Below are positions 55,340 to 64,000 of a stretch of DNA of 64,000 nucleotides, piece after piece. The stretch covers positions 264,862 through 328,861 of the forward strand of contig JACQFD010000002.1 of assembly GCA_016200225.1 (NCBI GenBank), read 5' to 3'. The notes beneath the pieces were generated by a model. The model saw nothing but the letters and a program-made list of their open reading frames with translations, was not told the DNA's origin and made no database searches. The position numbers and the translations under genes are program-made. The stretch is from Planctomycetota bacterium. Its GTDB lineage: Bacteria; Planctomycetota; UBA1135; JACQFD01. Each line of letters starts with the position of its first letter. Within the stretch, counting starts at the first letter, position 1.

Positions 55340-56166
55340 TTTTTTCCCCAGATACGGTGCATTCTTGGCGTTGTTATAGAATCAAATCCATTCACGATCC
55401 ACTCGTGGGCTAGGTCCAAGAAGTCGGTGACTCCATCGAGATCGGCGGACTTCGGTGCACCTCGTGCCGTCAAATCAAGCACATATGCCGTCTTGTTGTT
55501 ATTGTGTAAAAACACAGGGCGAAAAGATATATGTAATCTGCCCAAGTGTCGAGAAGCATTCATTGGCATTAAATATTTCCATTCTAGCTTCGCTGATTCT
55601 GGCGGGCCTCCAAACGTGGGCGAATTTTGAGGATTAAAAAATGACGTGATTTCCGAGAGCACTCGGTGCGCATTCTCGACGTCTGGAACTTCAATTAAAT
55701 TTATATAAGTGAGTTCGGATTGATTGGGAACGATCGCGTCAAGATTCTCGGATCGCAAGAATCTATCAATTTCGGCGAATTCCCTGCAGAATTGTTCTCT
55801 TAGAGACTTGTACCGCGGATAATTACATTCGCCACTCGTTTGACGCCAATTATGCAATATTCGATCATTTTGAATCTGTAATAATTCTGTTCCATCGTCC
55901 TTAAGAAACCAAAGGCGCGGAGTCGGCAAGATTCCTTGAGGTCCGAATTCGATACTTAGTGTTCGCAACGTTGGCCCGTCCAGACTTTCATTAACTGGCG
56001 CGATGGGTTCACGCTGTTCAATTTTCGGGAACCGATCCTTCAACATTGTCCAAAGCATTCCCAAATGTGGAATGCTAAGGTTGAGAATGGGATTAAACTG
56101 AACCCCAAGAATAACCTCATTGATCGGAGGGTTTGTGTAATCTGGGAGCTGTCGCGAATCAGACAC
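55336..56166 (-). CDS. TIGR04255-family protein
   Basis: The 276-aa protein (GTG 56166) opens with the family's hallmark DYTNPPINEVILGVQF, followed by PHLGMLWTMLKDRFPKIEQR, LWFLKDDGTELLQIQNDRIL and YINLIEVPDVENAHRVLSEI. The family has no known biochemical activity. It is a widespread accessory-genome protein. Here it heads a three-gene operon with 4-nt overlaps on the reverse strand, inside a DISARM locus, which makes a role in defence or immunity control plausible but untested. Confidence 0.82.
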   Translation of the reverse strand: MSDSRQLPDYTNPPINEVILGVQFNPILNLSIPHLGMLWTMLKDRFPKIEQREPIAPVNESLDGPTLRTLSIEFGPQGILPTPRLWFLKDDGTELLQIQNDRILHNWRQTSGECNYPRYKSLREQFCREFAEIDRFLRSENLDAIVPNQSELTYINLIEVPDVENAHRVLSEITSFFNPQNSPTFGGPPESAKLEWKYLMPMNASRHLGRLHISFRPVFLHNNNKTAYVLDLTARGAPKSADLDGVTDFLDLAHEWIVNGFDSITTPRMHRIWGKK

Positions 56167-56566
56167 GTTACAAACGGTTTCTAAATAATATTTTTATCAG
56201 GCAGGAGTATTCGTTAGCAAGTTAAGTCGTACACTTGTACGCGCGAACACGGCTGATTGTTGTAACTTTCGATAGGTCGACGGGAGCGCGGTCGTTAACA
56301 GGATGTATCGGGCGATCGGGCTGAGGCTATCAAATCATCCTCATCAATTCACGCTCATCGAACCAATCCAAGGTGATCGAAGTCAACTTTTTTGTTATGA
56401 ACAGGTCTCGTGGCGATGCTTTGCGACCCAAAGCACTTTGGAAAGAAAGTCCCGCGGAATATCACCCGCTCTATAAGCCGTGCCATGGTGGTCTGAAAGC
56501 GGTAGCTTTGGTTGATACGCACGGAACTCTCGCGTGCGACATCTCCGTTCTGTACAAGTTATTTCT
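56167..56566. promoter_or_regulatory. Divergent intergenic region between the TIGR04255 operon and drmA
   Basis: Four hundred bases separate the reverse TIGR04255 operon from drmA. An inverted repeat (CGTACA, CT, TGTACG) lies at 56228-56241, about 60 bp upstream of the TIGR04255 start, where an operator would sit. No gene is seen; a forward 254-codon frame here runs into drmA out of frame and has no domain. Confidence 0.5.
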
Positions 56567-59500
56567 ATGGAGAAAAAGGCTCGATCGCAGAGCGACGGTT
56601 TCGACTCATCAACGACGCCAACCGACCGCGTCCGCGATAGGGCTGCAGATGCTAGCTCCTTGCGCGCACGCCTCGAATCCATGGTGCGGGCCGAACTCCA
56701 TGGCCCGGCCGGTGGCGACGAGGAGGAGATTGCCGAAGCGCGCGTCAGCGAGCGTTACCTCGTCGGGATGCTTGCGCCAAGAAAGCAACGCTGCATGCGC
56801 GAGGAGTTCGATCGCCTCGCGAACGGTGGCGACGGTGACAAGGAGGACGGCAAGGTCGATGACGATTCACTGCCGTCGACAACGCTTTTTCCGTCGTCCA
56901 TTGGATTCACGTTCTCCGCGGCCAGCGAGACGCCGAAAATTAAGATTACGGCGCGATGGGGAAAATATGAACGCGAGGACTCGAAGCACGTTGTTAACGA
57001 AAAGACGGGCGGCCCCAAGAAGGTTTGGAAACGAGCGCAAATGGAGGGCGAAGTTATTATTACTCTTCGCGAGGGCGATCTGTCACCTTCTGTCCCGGTA
57101 TCGTCAGAACCCGAAGTTCATGTTAAGGGAATTATAAGAAAGCGCGATTCGGCTTGGGTGATCACGCTATTCTTAGTGAATGATCAAACGGAGCCCGACA
57201 AGAGTCGCGACACCGCATGGGTGTTTCAGCCGGAATTGATAGTTGAAGCAGTCGACGGCGCCGCGATTTTCTTAAAGAAGAGTCCGCGTCACGCCGCTGG
57301 CGAAGGCGACGCTGAAGTGCGCCAAGAATTGCGGACTTTACAGATGCTCTACCGGCACGAATTGGAGTTTGCTGTCGGTCACGGAGTAGCTGTGCACGCG
57401 GAATTAGACAAGAAGGACCCGACACACGCGGTTCGAATCACTACGGTTGTGATCCCGGCGCACGATGTCGCCAAAGTGACGCCGCCGACTTCCGTCGAAA
57501 TTCCGGAACTGTCGGACTTGTTATTAGATATGAAGGCTCTCGGGGAGTTGCCCGCGAGCGAGCTTGCTAACCATCTGCAGTCTTTGCCAAAGGCGTATTT
57601 GAAGTGGATCGAAAATCAACAAAAGCGCATTCTCGCTCCGGCCGAAAATCTTGGCGAATTTGAGCAGGAGGCGCGTTCGGCGATTTCGAATTGCACACGA
57701 GCGATGCAACGAATCGAGGAAGCCATTCTGCTACTCGCGAAAGATAAGAATGCGGCCGAAGCATTCCAATTTGCGAATCGCGCGATGTGGCTTCAGCGAA
57801 TTCGTAGTATTTACGCTGAGAAGCGTCGGCGCGGAGAGAGTGTAACAATTGCAGATGTGGACGTCCCCGCAAACCGAACGTGGTATCCGTTTCAGCTTGC
57901 GTTTGTTTTATTAACGATCCCGAGCATCACGGATTTGCATCATAAGGATCGGAGTCACGAGACCGCAGCCGTCGCCGATTTATTATGGTTTCCAACGGGC
58001 GGCGGAAAAACAGAAGCCTACCTTGGACTCACGGCGTACACCCTCGCGCTTCGCAGACTCCAAGGCGAGATCGAGGGACACAGCGGCGCGGAGGGCGTCG
58101 CCGTTTTGATGCGATACACGCTACGATTATTAACTATTCAACAATTCCAAAGAGCCTCGACGCTACTTTGCGCATGTGAATCGATCCGACGGGATGCCGC
58201 CGCAACGGGTGACCGCCGATGGGGAACAACGCCGTTCCGCGTTGGACTTTGGGTCGGCAAGCGAGTGACGCCAAATACAACAGAACAGAGCGATGAATCC
58301 ATCAAGCAATCGCACGATGTATACTCGCGTTCGTCGGCATTCGGAGGCAGCGGCACTCCGGCACAATTGCGAACTTGTCCTTGGTGCGGCAGCGAAATCA
58401 AAGAAGGACGGAATATCATAGTTGAGCGTTATGCGAAGGGTCGCGGGCGCACGATTCTTTATTGTGGCGATCCCGACGGGAATTGTATGTTCGGACAACG
58501 GCTCGCGAAGGGAGAGGGACTGCCGGTTGTCGTCGTGGACGAGGAAATTTATCGAACTCTTCCAAGTTTGCTGATCGCTACGGTTGATAAGTTTGCACAA
58601 ATGCCGTGGAAGGGCGAGGTGCAGATGCTATTCGGACGCGTTCATGGCATTTGTCCGCGACACGGTTTTCGCGGAGGCGAATTGGAAGATAGCGATTCCC
58701 ACCCTAAAGTTGGCAATCTCGAATCAGTAAAAACCGTGGACTGCGCGCCGCTCCGTCCCCCGGATTTAATTATTCAAGACGAATTGCATTTGATCAGCGG
58801 ACCTCTCGGCTCGCTCGTCGGATTATACGAAACGGCCATCGACCGATTATGTTCTTGGAAGGTTGGCGGCAAACTCGTGCGGCCCAAGATGATCGCATCG
58901 ACCGCTACAATTCGACGTGCAAAGGATCAGGCGAATGCGCTTTACATCCGAAAGCTGGATATTTTTCCGCCTTCGGGAGTTGATATATCAGATAACTTTT
59001 TCGCCCGCCGCCGCGCGCCCTCGCAGGAGACGCCCGGAAGGCGATACTTGGGAATCTGCGCACATGGAAAGCGCCTCAAGGCCGCACTCATCCGTGTTTA
59101 CTTAACCCACCTCTCGGCCGCCCAAAAATTATTTGAAGAGTATGGCGCGGACTCTGATCCGTGGATGACGCTGGTGGGATACTTTAATTCGATGCGCGAA
59201 CTCGGCGGAATGCGCAGGCTCGTCGATGATGATATTAAGAATCGCCTTGACGACATGAAATCGCGCGGTCTCGCGAATCGGCGGCTCTCGATCGTTGAAG
59301 AATTAACATCGCGAAAGAGTTCGACGCAAATTCCCGACATTCTCGATCAGTTGGAAAAGACATTCAAACCAAAGGAGCCCGGTTCAACCGGCGGCAGCGC
59401 GAGATTTGAACCGAAGCCCATTGACGTTTTATTAGCAACAGTCATGGTGTCAGTCGGCGTCGACGTGAAACGCCTCGGACTCATGGTCGTCGCCGGGCAA

Positions 59501-60136
59501 CCGAAGACGACGGCGGAATACATTCAAGCGACGAGCCGCATCGGACGCACGCATCCCGGAATTGTATGCACTGTTTACAATTGGGCCAGACCGCGCGATT
59601 TGTCTCATTACGAACGATTTGAGCATTATCATGCGACGTTTTATCAACATATCGAGGCGTTGTCCGTGACGCCGTTCGCTGCGCGGGCGCTCGACCGAGG
59701 ATTGACGGCATTATTAGGATCTCTCATTCGCCTTTCATCGCAAGAATTTGCGAAAAATGATGGAGCCAGAAAAGTAGAGCGCAATCATGAAATTGTAAAC
59801 GCCGCGATTGAGACTATCGTCCAGCGCGCGCGCCGAGTAAGACAAAATAATACATTTGCGGAGGAGGTTCGCGCAATGTTAAAGAGTCGCCTCGATGACT
59901 GGCTCCGGCAAGCCGCGAGAGAAGAAGGAGGTCGTCGCCTCGGATATCGCAAAAGCGCCGATGATATTACAGTTGGATTATTGAAATCACCGGATGACGG
60001 CCCTTGGGAGCGGTTTACTTGCCTTGAGTCATTGCGTGATGTCGAGCCATCGGTTGGATTGATTCTCAATGAGGGCGGCATGGATCATGATCTTGCGGCC
60101 TCTCCCGCACCGGAGCCCGCAGGAGAGAAGTCATGA
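56567..60136 (+). CDS. drmA: DISARM helicase DrmA
   Basis: I use ATG 56567 (MEKKARSQSDG); an in-frame GTG at 56534 is possible. The 1189-aa protein has an N-terminal DISARM-specific region (1-450). The helicase core follows with Walker A FPTGGGKTEAY (~476), a zinc-ribbon insert (CPWCGSEI and CGDPDGNC, ~604-640), an Asp-Glu box IQDELHLISGPLG (~738), ASTATIRRA, and the second lobe TVMVSVGVDVKRLGLMVVAG and TAEYIQATSRIGR (~960). In DISARM, DrmA forms a complex with DrmB that binds incoming DNA with free ends and unloads an inhibitory loop. It is coupled to drmB by a 4-nt overlap. Confidence 0.93.
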   Translation: MEKKARSQSDGFDSSTTPTDRVRDRAADASSLRARLESMVRAELHGPAGGDEEEIAEARVSERYLVGMLAPRKQRCMREEFDRLANGGDGDKEDGKVDDDSLPSTTLFPSSIGFTFSAASETPKIKITARWGKYEREDSKHVVNEKTGGPKKVWKRAQMEGEVIITLREGDLSPSVPVSSEPEVHVKGIIRKRDSAWVITLFLVNDQTEPDKSRDTAWVFQPELIVEAVDGAAIFLKKSPRHAAGEGDAEVRQELRTLQMLYRHELEFAVGHGVAVHAELDKKDPTHAVRITTVVIPAHDVAKVTPPTSVEIPELSDLLLDMKALGELPASELANHLQSLPKAYLKWIENQQKRILAPAENLGEFEQEARSAISNCTRAMQRIEEAILLLAKDKNAAEAFQFANRAMWLQRIRSIYAEKRRRGESVTIADVDVPANRTWYPFQLAFVLLTIPSITDLHHKDRSHETAAVADLLWFPTGGGKTEAYLGLTAYTLALRRLQGEIEGHSGAEGVAVLMRYTLRLLTIQQFQRASTLLCACESIRRDAAATGDRRWGTTPFRVGLWVGKRVTPNTTEQSDESIKQSHDVYSRSSAFGGSGTPAQLRTCPWCGSEIKEGRNIIVERYAKGRGRTILYCGDPDGNCMFGQRLAKGEGLPVVVVDEEIYRTLPSLLIATVDKFAQMPWKGEVQMLFGRVHGICPRHGFRGGELEDSDSHPKVGNLESVKTVDCAPLRPPDLIIQDELHLISGPLGSLVGLYETAIDRLCSWKVGGKLVRPKMIASTATIRRAKDQANALYIRKLDIFPPSGVDISDNFFARRRAPSQETPGRRYLGICAHGKRLKAALIRVYLTHLSAAQKLFEEYGADSDPWMTLVGYFNSMRELGGMRRLVDDDIKNRLDDMKSRGLANRRLSIVEELTSRKSSTQIPDILDQLEKTFKPKEPGSTGGSARFEPKPIDVLLATVMVSVGVDVKRLGLMVVAGQPKTTAEYIQATSRIGRTHPGIVCTVYNWARPRDLSHYERFEHYHATFYQHIEALSVTPFAARALDRGLTALLGSLIRLSSQEFAKNDGARKVERNHEIVNAAIETIVQRARRVRQNNTFAEEVRAMLKSRLDDWLRQAAREEGGRRLGYRKSADDITVGLLKSPDDGPWERFTCLESLRDVEPSVGLILNEGGMDHDLAASPAPEPAGEKS

Positions 60137-62013
60137 GTCAAAAGAACTCAGTTAGTCGAGTCGGTGACATCCGACAAAGCCAATTATTATTTTCCTACGG
60201 CGTCGGCGCCATTATTGACTTGCCACATTTATCTGTAATGGTGATGGGCCTCGATGATTGGAATACGCAGATGCTATCGATGGAAGAGTTGAACGAAGAA
60301 CGGTTGCGGAACGCGGTCCGCGCGGTTCTCGGGAATCAGGTCGAGCGCCTCATGCTTCCACCCGTTCCGAAGCGACGGCTCGGATTAACGAGCGTTTTCG
60401 ATGAAGATGAGAATGTGGGAGTCCCGGTAGCGTCGTTCCCGCGATGGCTCCGGTGTCCCGCCTGCGATTATTTAGGTCCGATTTCATCTAATTTATTTGA
60501 GTTGAAGAAAGAACCATTTCATACAGATCGAATTCGTTATGCTCATGGGAATTGTTCAAAAGGCGGCGTTCGTGCCCGCGCGGCTGTGCCTGCACGTTTC
60601 CTTGTCGGATGCAGGGCAGGCCACCTCGACGATTTTCCATGGAGGAATTTCGTTCATCGGGATTCTATTCCATGCAAGGCATCTATTCGGCTCAGCGAAT
60701 TTGGCGTCAGTGGAGAGGCCGCGCACGTGGAAGTTCGTTGCGACAATTGCAATGCAAACCGACGCATGTCCGATGCCTTCGGTCGCGAGGCAAAGTTGAA
60801 CCTCCCGCCTTGTACAGGCCGAAATCCACACCTAAGAGAAACAACAGAAACGCCATGCACCGAAGAAATGGTAACATTACTGATCGGAGCGTCGAATAGC
60901 TGGTTCCCACTTACACTATCGGTGCTAAACTTACCGGCGGACAACGATCCACTAGGCGATTCAATTATACAAAATTGGGCGGTCTTTCAAAATATTACGT
61001 CCAAGGAAATCCTGCGTGCGTTCCGCGGAGCAAATATGCTGCGTGGACTCGAAATCCAATCGGATGATGCTATTTGGAAGACTATTCAGGAGCACCGCCG
61101 AAGACTCGCTGGAGGCGAATCTGAAACTGTTACAACAGATTTGAAGGGCCCTGAATGGGAAATGCTTTCGAATCCGGATGCCCGAAAACTTAGTGACGAG
61201 TTTCGATGCGAAGATGCCGATATCCCCCCGGCATTTCGAAGGCAAATTTCGCGGCTCGTTCAAGTGGAACGCATGCGTGAAGTGCGCGCGCTGATCGGAT
61301 TCACACGAATCGATTCGCCGGGCGATTATTCGAATATGGATGAAATGCCGGATGATAGGCGCGCATCGCTTTCCCGCAACGCGCCGCATTGGGTACCGGC
61401 GGGCGAAGTGCGCGGGGAAGGAATATTTATACAATTTTCTGAGTCGGCACTTTCGAATTGGGAGCAAAAGAGAAGTATCGGTGAGCGTTCGAAGTTACTA
61501 TTTCAAGCGCACCGACGGTGGAGAATCGCACGATCGATTGAAAACCCCGATCTCGGTTTTCCCGATGTTCGTTATACTCTGCTTCACACTCTATCGCATA
61601 CGTTGATGCGACAATTAGCGATTGAATGTGGTTACACATCCGCAAGCATTCGCGAGCGAATTTACTCGTCGTTTCCCGGAAAGAACCGGGAGCCTATGGC
61701 AGGAATACTCATTTATACCGCTGCACCCGATAGTGAAGGAACACTTGGCGGATTAGTAAGTTTAGGTGAGACGAAACAATTCGAACGATTGCTAACACAG
61801 GCGCTTGAAGAGGCTAAATTATGTTCATCGGATCCACTTTGCGCGGAGCACGCGCCCGAGGACGATGGGCTGACGCTTCATGGCGCGGCATGTCATGCGT
61901 GTCTTTTTGCGCCCGAGACCTCTTGTGAACGAGGCAATCGTTATTTGGACAGGACGCTATTGATCCCAACGCTTGTCGACGAGAAATGTTCATTTTTTGA
62001 TATCAGTCGATAA
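60133..62013 (+). CDS. drmB: DISARM protein DrmB (DUF1998)
   Basis: The 626-aa protein begins VGDIRQSQLLFSYGVGAIID, typical of DrmB. It has zinc-binding cysteine pairs (CPACDYLG at 109; CDNCNANRR at 203) and ends in the DUF1998 domain: YTLLHTLSHTLMRQLAIECG, YTAAPDSEGTLGGLVSLGE, CSSDPLCAEHAP, GAACHACLFAPETSCERGN. DrmB partners DrmA in the DISARM core complex. It overlaps drmA by 4 nt and is 8 bp from drmC. Confidence 0.93.
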   Translation: MSQKNSVSRVGDIRQSQLLFSYGVGAIIDLPHLSVMVMGLDDWNTQMLSMEELNEERLRNAVRAVLGNQVERLMLPPVPKRRLGLTSVFDEDENVGVPVASFPRWLRCPACDYLGPISSNLFELKKEPFHTDRIRYAHGNCSKGGVRARAAVPARFLVGCRAGHLDDFPWRNFVHRDSIPCKASIRLSEFGVSGEAAHVEVRCDNCNANRRMSDAFGREAKLNLPPCTGRNPHLRETTETPCTEEMVTLLIGASNSWFPLTLSVLNLPADNDPLGDSIIQNWAVFQNITSKEILRAFRGANMLRGLEIQSDDAIWKTIQEHRRRLAGGESETVTTDLKGPEWEMLSNPDARKLSDEFRCEDADIPPAFRRQISRLVQVERMREVRALIGFTRIDSPGDYSNMDEMPDDRRASLSRNAPHWVPAGEVRGEGIFIQFSESALSNWEQKRSIGERSKLLFQAHRRWRIARSIENPDLGFPDVRYTLLHTLSHTLMRQLAIECGYTSASIRERIYSSFPGKNREPMAGILIYTAAPDSEGTLGGLVSLGETKQFERLLTQALEEAKLCSSDPLCAEHAPEDDGLTLHGAACHACLFAPETSCERGNRYLDRTLLIPTLVDEKCSFFDISR

Positions 62014-62021
62014 TCGTACAA

Positions 62022-62798
62022 ATGTCCGAAGTCCTTTTCGAAGTATTAGTATCCAAGCTCGCTCGCGAGTTGCCCTCGGACGTGTTGAAGGCGTTCTGCG
62101 ATCGGCTTGACAATACGACGGCGACGGCCGATCACCAGAATTATTCGGTAATGTTTACAAACGCGGAAACGCGACACATTGTCCAACAACTTCTCGCGAG
62201 CTCATCACATCTGAATTCGAGGGAACTGGCGGCGTGGCTGCGAGGCGCTGCTTGCGTTCATCGGGAATACCAAGATAACCCGTCGATTGAAGTTGTATGG
62301 ACCGGCCCACGCGATCCAAGCTGCGTTTTTCGACGTACGGATCAGGCTGTTTTGGAAGTCATCGAAGGCTCAAAGAGAGAATTGATATTAGTAACATACG
62401 CCGCCTATCGATTGCCTATCATTTACAATGCAATGATCTCAGCCCTTGAGCGTGGCGTCGCAATTCACTTTATAGGTGAAAGCACCACCGGCGAATTCGG
62501 CACTTCAGCCGTGGACGCCATCCGCGATGTCCAGAATGTCTTCGGAAAAAGCATTAACATCTGGATCTGGCCCGAAAGTGCGCGTCCACGCGGCGATCGA
62601 GGCGAAATCGGCGTTCTCCACGCCAAGCTCGCCATCGCCGACGGCGAAGCGATGTTCGTGACCAGCGCCAACTTAACAGAACGCGCCCATTCGCTTAATT
62701 TCGAGGTGGGGCTGCTTGTGAAGGGTGGGGCGGCGCCAAGGGCCGTGGCGGAGGAGTTGCGGGGGTTGATGCGGAATGATGTGTTCGGGAGACCTTAG
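62022..62798 (+). CDS. drmC: DISARM phospholipase-D-fold protein DrmC
   Basis: The 258-aa protein has one PLD-type motif in the C-terminal half: LHAKLAIAD (H200, K202, D207), TSANLTERA and NFEVG. The N-terminal half is helical (LARELPSDVLKAFCDRL). One HKD motif means a dimer would be needed for a complete active site. In DISARM, DrmC is the nuclease-fold member and was reported dispensable for protection in the first class 2 system tested. It ends the DISARM core. Confidence 0.92.
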   Translation: MSEVLFEVLVSKLARELPSDVLKAFCDRLDNTTATADHQNYSVMFTNAETRHIVQQLLASSSHLNSRELAAWLRGAACVHREYQDNPSIEVVWTGPRDPSCVFRRTDQAVLEVIEGSKRELILVTYAAYRLPIIYNAMISALERGVAIHFIGESTTGEFGTSAVDAIRDVQNVFGKSINIWIWPESARPRGDRGEIGVLHAKLAIADGEAMFVTSANLTERAHSLNFEVGLLVKGGAAPRAVAEELRGLMRNDVFGRP

Positions 62799-63150
62799 GC
62801 GTAGTCGATCGCAGGCGCGGTTTGCATCTCGTGGAAGTGCCCAATTTACATGGTGTCATTTCGCACTGTGCGAGTCGCGCGAACGGACTCCGATTCCTCC
62901 GTTAGATTCTCATCGTGGCAATATGAGTTGGATCACTGGAAAACCTTGAAGCCGAATGCGCAAACCCATAACCTCGTGATCTCTTAACGGATCTAAAGTC
63001 GTGCGCCGCTAAGAAGACTACCAAACAATGGCATTGCTAATGAGGTTGTCCGGTTGCTTCATTACACTTGCCTAACAATATTTCCCTCATTCGAATTGAT
63101 CTAAACTTTGACGTAGCGCCCCTAAAACACAACATGGACGTTAGTATTAC
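62799..63150. other. Intergenic region between drmC and the SIR2 gene
   Basis: This 352-bp stretch contains island palindrome copy 5 and otherwise only short frames. It presumably carries the promoter of the SIR2 gene; no clear boxes. Confidence 0.5.
62855..62873. repeat. Island palindrome, copy 5 (right arm partial)
   Basis: GTCATTTCGCAC (62855-62866), one T, then GTGCGA (62868-62873) before the symmetry breaks. It lies 57 bp after the drmC stop. Confidence 0.7.
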
Positions 63151-63969
63151 ATGAGTAATAATCTCTCCGGGACAGCCTCTCCCGCGACACCGCCGATCGC
63201 CAAGTGCCTTTTTCAGAATGAGCGCAACTGGAGACTCTTGACAGTTAGTGGTAGCGATGAGAAAGAGGATAGAGACGACACAAATAGGATATTAAGTGAG
63301 CGAATGGGAAGTCTATTACTCTCGCAGAACCTTCTCGTTCTAGTTGGCTCCGGCGCGTCGGTGGCAGTCGGAGGCCCATCGATGAAGGATATTTGGAATG
63401 AAGCGGCAAGTTCTCAAAAATCGGTTTTTCAAAGAGTTTGCCAAGCAGTTGGACATCCCGAGGGAAACGAAGACATCGAGGAACTCTTAAGCCGTTGTCA
63501 GGGCGCTTTGGTCTTCAATATTAAAGACAATGACAATATTAAGATATTCATTGAGTCGGTAGAGTGTATTATTCGTGACAGGTGTCGAAAAATTGAAGAA
63601 TGGAAAAGTGTAGATGGAGGAAAACAAGATCGATCTGAAGTAGTTGGCCCACACGCTACCCTTCTATCCAGACTCGTTCCTCGCCGTCAAGATTTACCTC
63701 GAACTCGGATCTTTACGACTAACTATGATCTTTGCCTCGAAATTGCGGCCAAAGAAAGGAGAATGCCTATTCTGGATGGTTTTGATTTAATAGAACCTCG
63801 GACTTTTGATGGGCGCTGGTTTGACTATGATTTTGTTCGCCGGAGTACGCGAGAGGGTTGGGTCTTCCCCCCAAAATCAGGCCCACTTGAAACTTTACAC
63901 CGCATCCCCAAAAATCCAATCCGATGCGCAAGAGCAAGTTCACCGAAGAGCAGATCATTAACATCCTGA
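63151..63969 (+). pseudogene. SIR2-domain gene truncated by an IS3-type element
   Basis: The frame (ATG 63151) encodes the N-terminal ~240 residues of a SIR2 protein: LLVLVGSGASVAVGGPSMKD, IFTTNYDLCLEIAAKERRMP and DGFDLIEPRTFDGRWFDYDF. The last pattern is like the SIR2 subunit of SIR2-HerA-type defence pairs, as far as I can judge. The expected KLHGS strand is absent: the reading frame runs past about 63890 into the leader and first codons of an IS3-type transposase in another frame and ends at 63969. The real C-terminus, and any HerA-like partner, would lie beyond the window if kept. Confidence 0.7.
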
Positions 63970-64000
63970 AAGAGGCCGACGCGGGTACTCCGGTCACGGA
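63924..64000 (+). CDS. IS3-family transposase OrfA, 5' end only
   Basis: ATG 63924 begins MRKSKFTEEQIINILKEADA, then GTPVT at the window edge, the conserved opening of IS3-group OrfA helix-turn-helix proteins. Codons here (CTG, ATC, GAG) are unlike the TTA-rich neighbours. The IS left end must lie between about 63880 and 63923, but I cannot fix it without the other end. Confidence 0.85.
   Translation, partial: MRKSKFTEEQIINILKEADAGTPVT

Noticed and set aside
56373..57137. 254-codon forward frame overlapping the start of drmA
   Set aside because: Arg-rich, out of frame with drmA and without domain; DrmA similarity is in the other frame.
1..64000. CRISPR arrays or rRNA genes
   Set aside because: No regularly spaced direct repeats with unique spacers and no rRNA-like sequence were seen; the only regular repeats are FG-GAP and TPR coding repeats.

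Overview
The window reads as a chromosomal piece of a high-GC bacterium, most likely a planctomycete. The evidence is FG-GAP/VCBS surface proteins with a GTPGCAG-type C-terminal region, a membrane-anchored Ser/Thr kinase beside secreted TPR-CHAT proteins, a DUF1580-like protein, and few clear Shine-Dalgarno sites. This assignment is inferred from gene content, not from a marker gene. A constant oddity is A/T-only codon pairs in a GC-rich setting: Leu-Leu as TTATTA, Leu-Gln as TTACAA, Asn-Asn as AATAAT.

Positions 1-32545 are the chromosomal part. It holds a partial FG-GAP protein; a kinase plus two paralogous TPR-CHAT proteins in one apparent operon (2162-11709); a collagen-like/S74-chaperone fibre; a glycosyltransferase; an MsbA-type ABC exporter; a SurA-like foldase; a forward run of envelope genes (foldase-like lipoprotein, HEAT-repeat protein, two HNxxH gluzincin-like paralogues); an RluA-type pseudouridine synthase; and a B12-binding radical SAM protein. 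A second FG-GAP gene is cut by a complete IS1595/ISXO2-type element (27378-29431). An 8-bp target duplication and two inverted ends mark it exactly, and removing it restores an 867-codon reading frame.

A tRNA-Gly(CCC) at 32546-32621 is followed at once by two tandem tyrosine integrases of identical length (405 aa), a DUF1580-like protein and a Rep-like/HTH protein. Everything to the right edge therefore looks like a genomic island integrated at the tRNA 3' end; its far end is not in the window. A recurrent palindrome (arms GTCATTTCGCAC and GTGCGAAATGAC around one base) occurs at five intergenic places in the island.

The island's main cargo is a class 1 DISARM anti-phage system: drmD (41427-44585) and drmMI (44601-48656), then drmA, drmB and drmC (56567-62798). 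The set is split by about 7.9 kb of extra genes. Directly behind drmMI, in the same direction, lie a TIR-domain protein (1 bp after the drmMI stop), a SIR2-domain protein, a class III nucleotidyl-cyclase-like protein and a PD-(D/E)XK-like protein. On the opposite strand follow an orphan 467-aa gene and a tightly overlapped three-gene operon headed by a TIGR04255-type protein. TIR and SIR2 domains are NAD-consuming effectors in other immune systems, so this nested block is the best candidate for an undescribed defence module. Past drmC lies a SIR2 gene truncated by the start of an IS3-type element that runs off the window.
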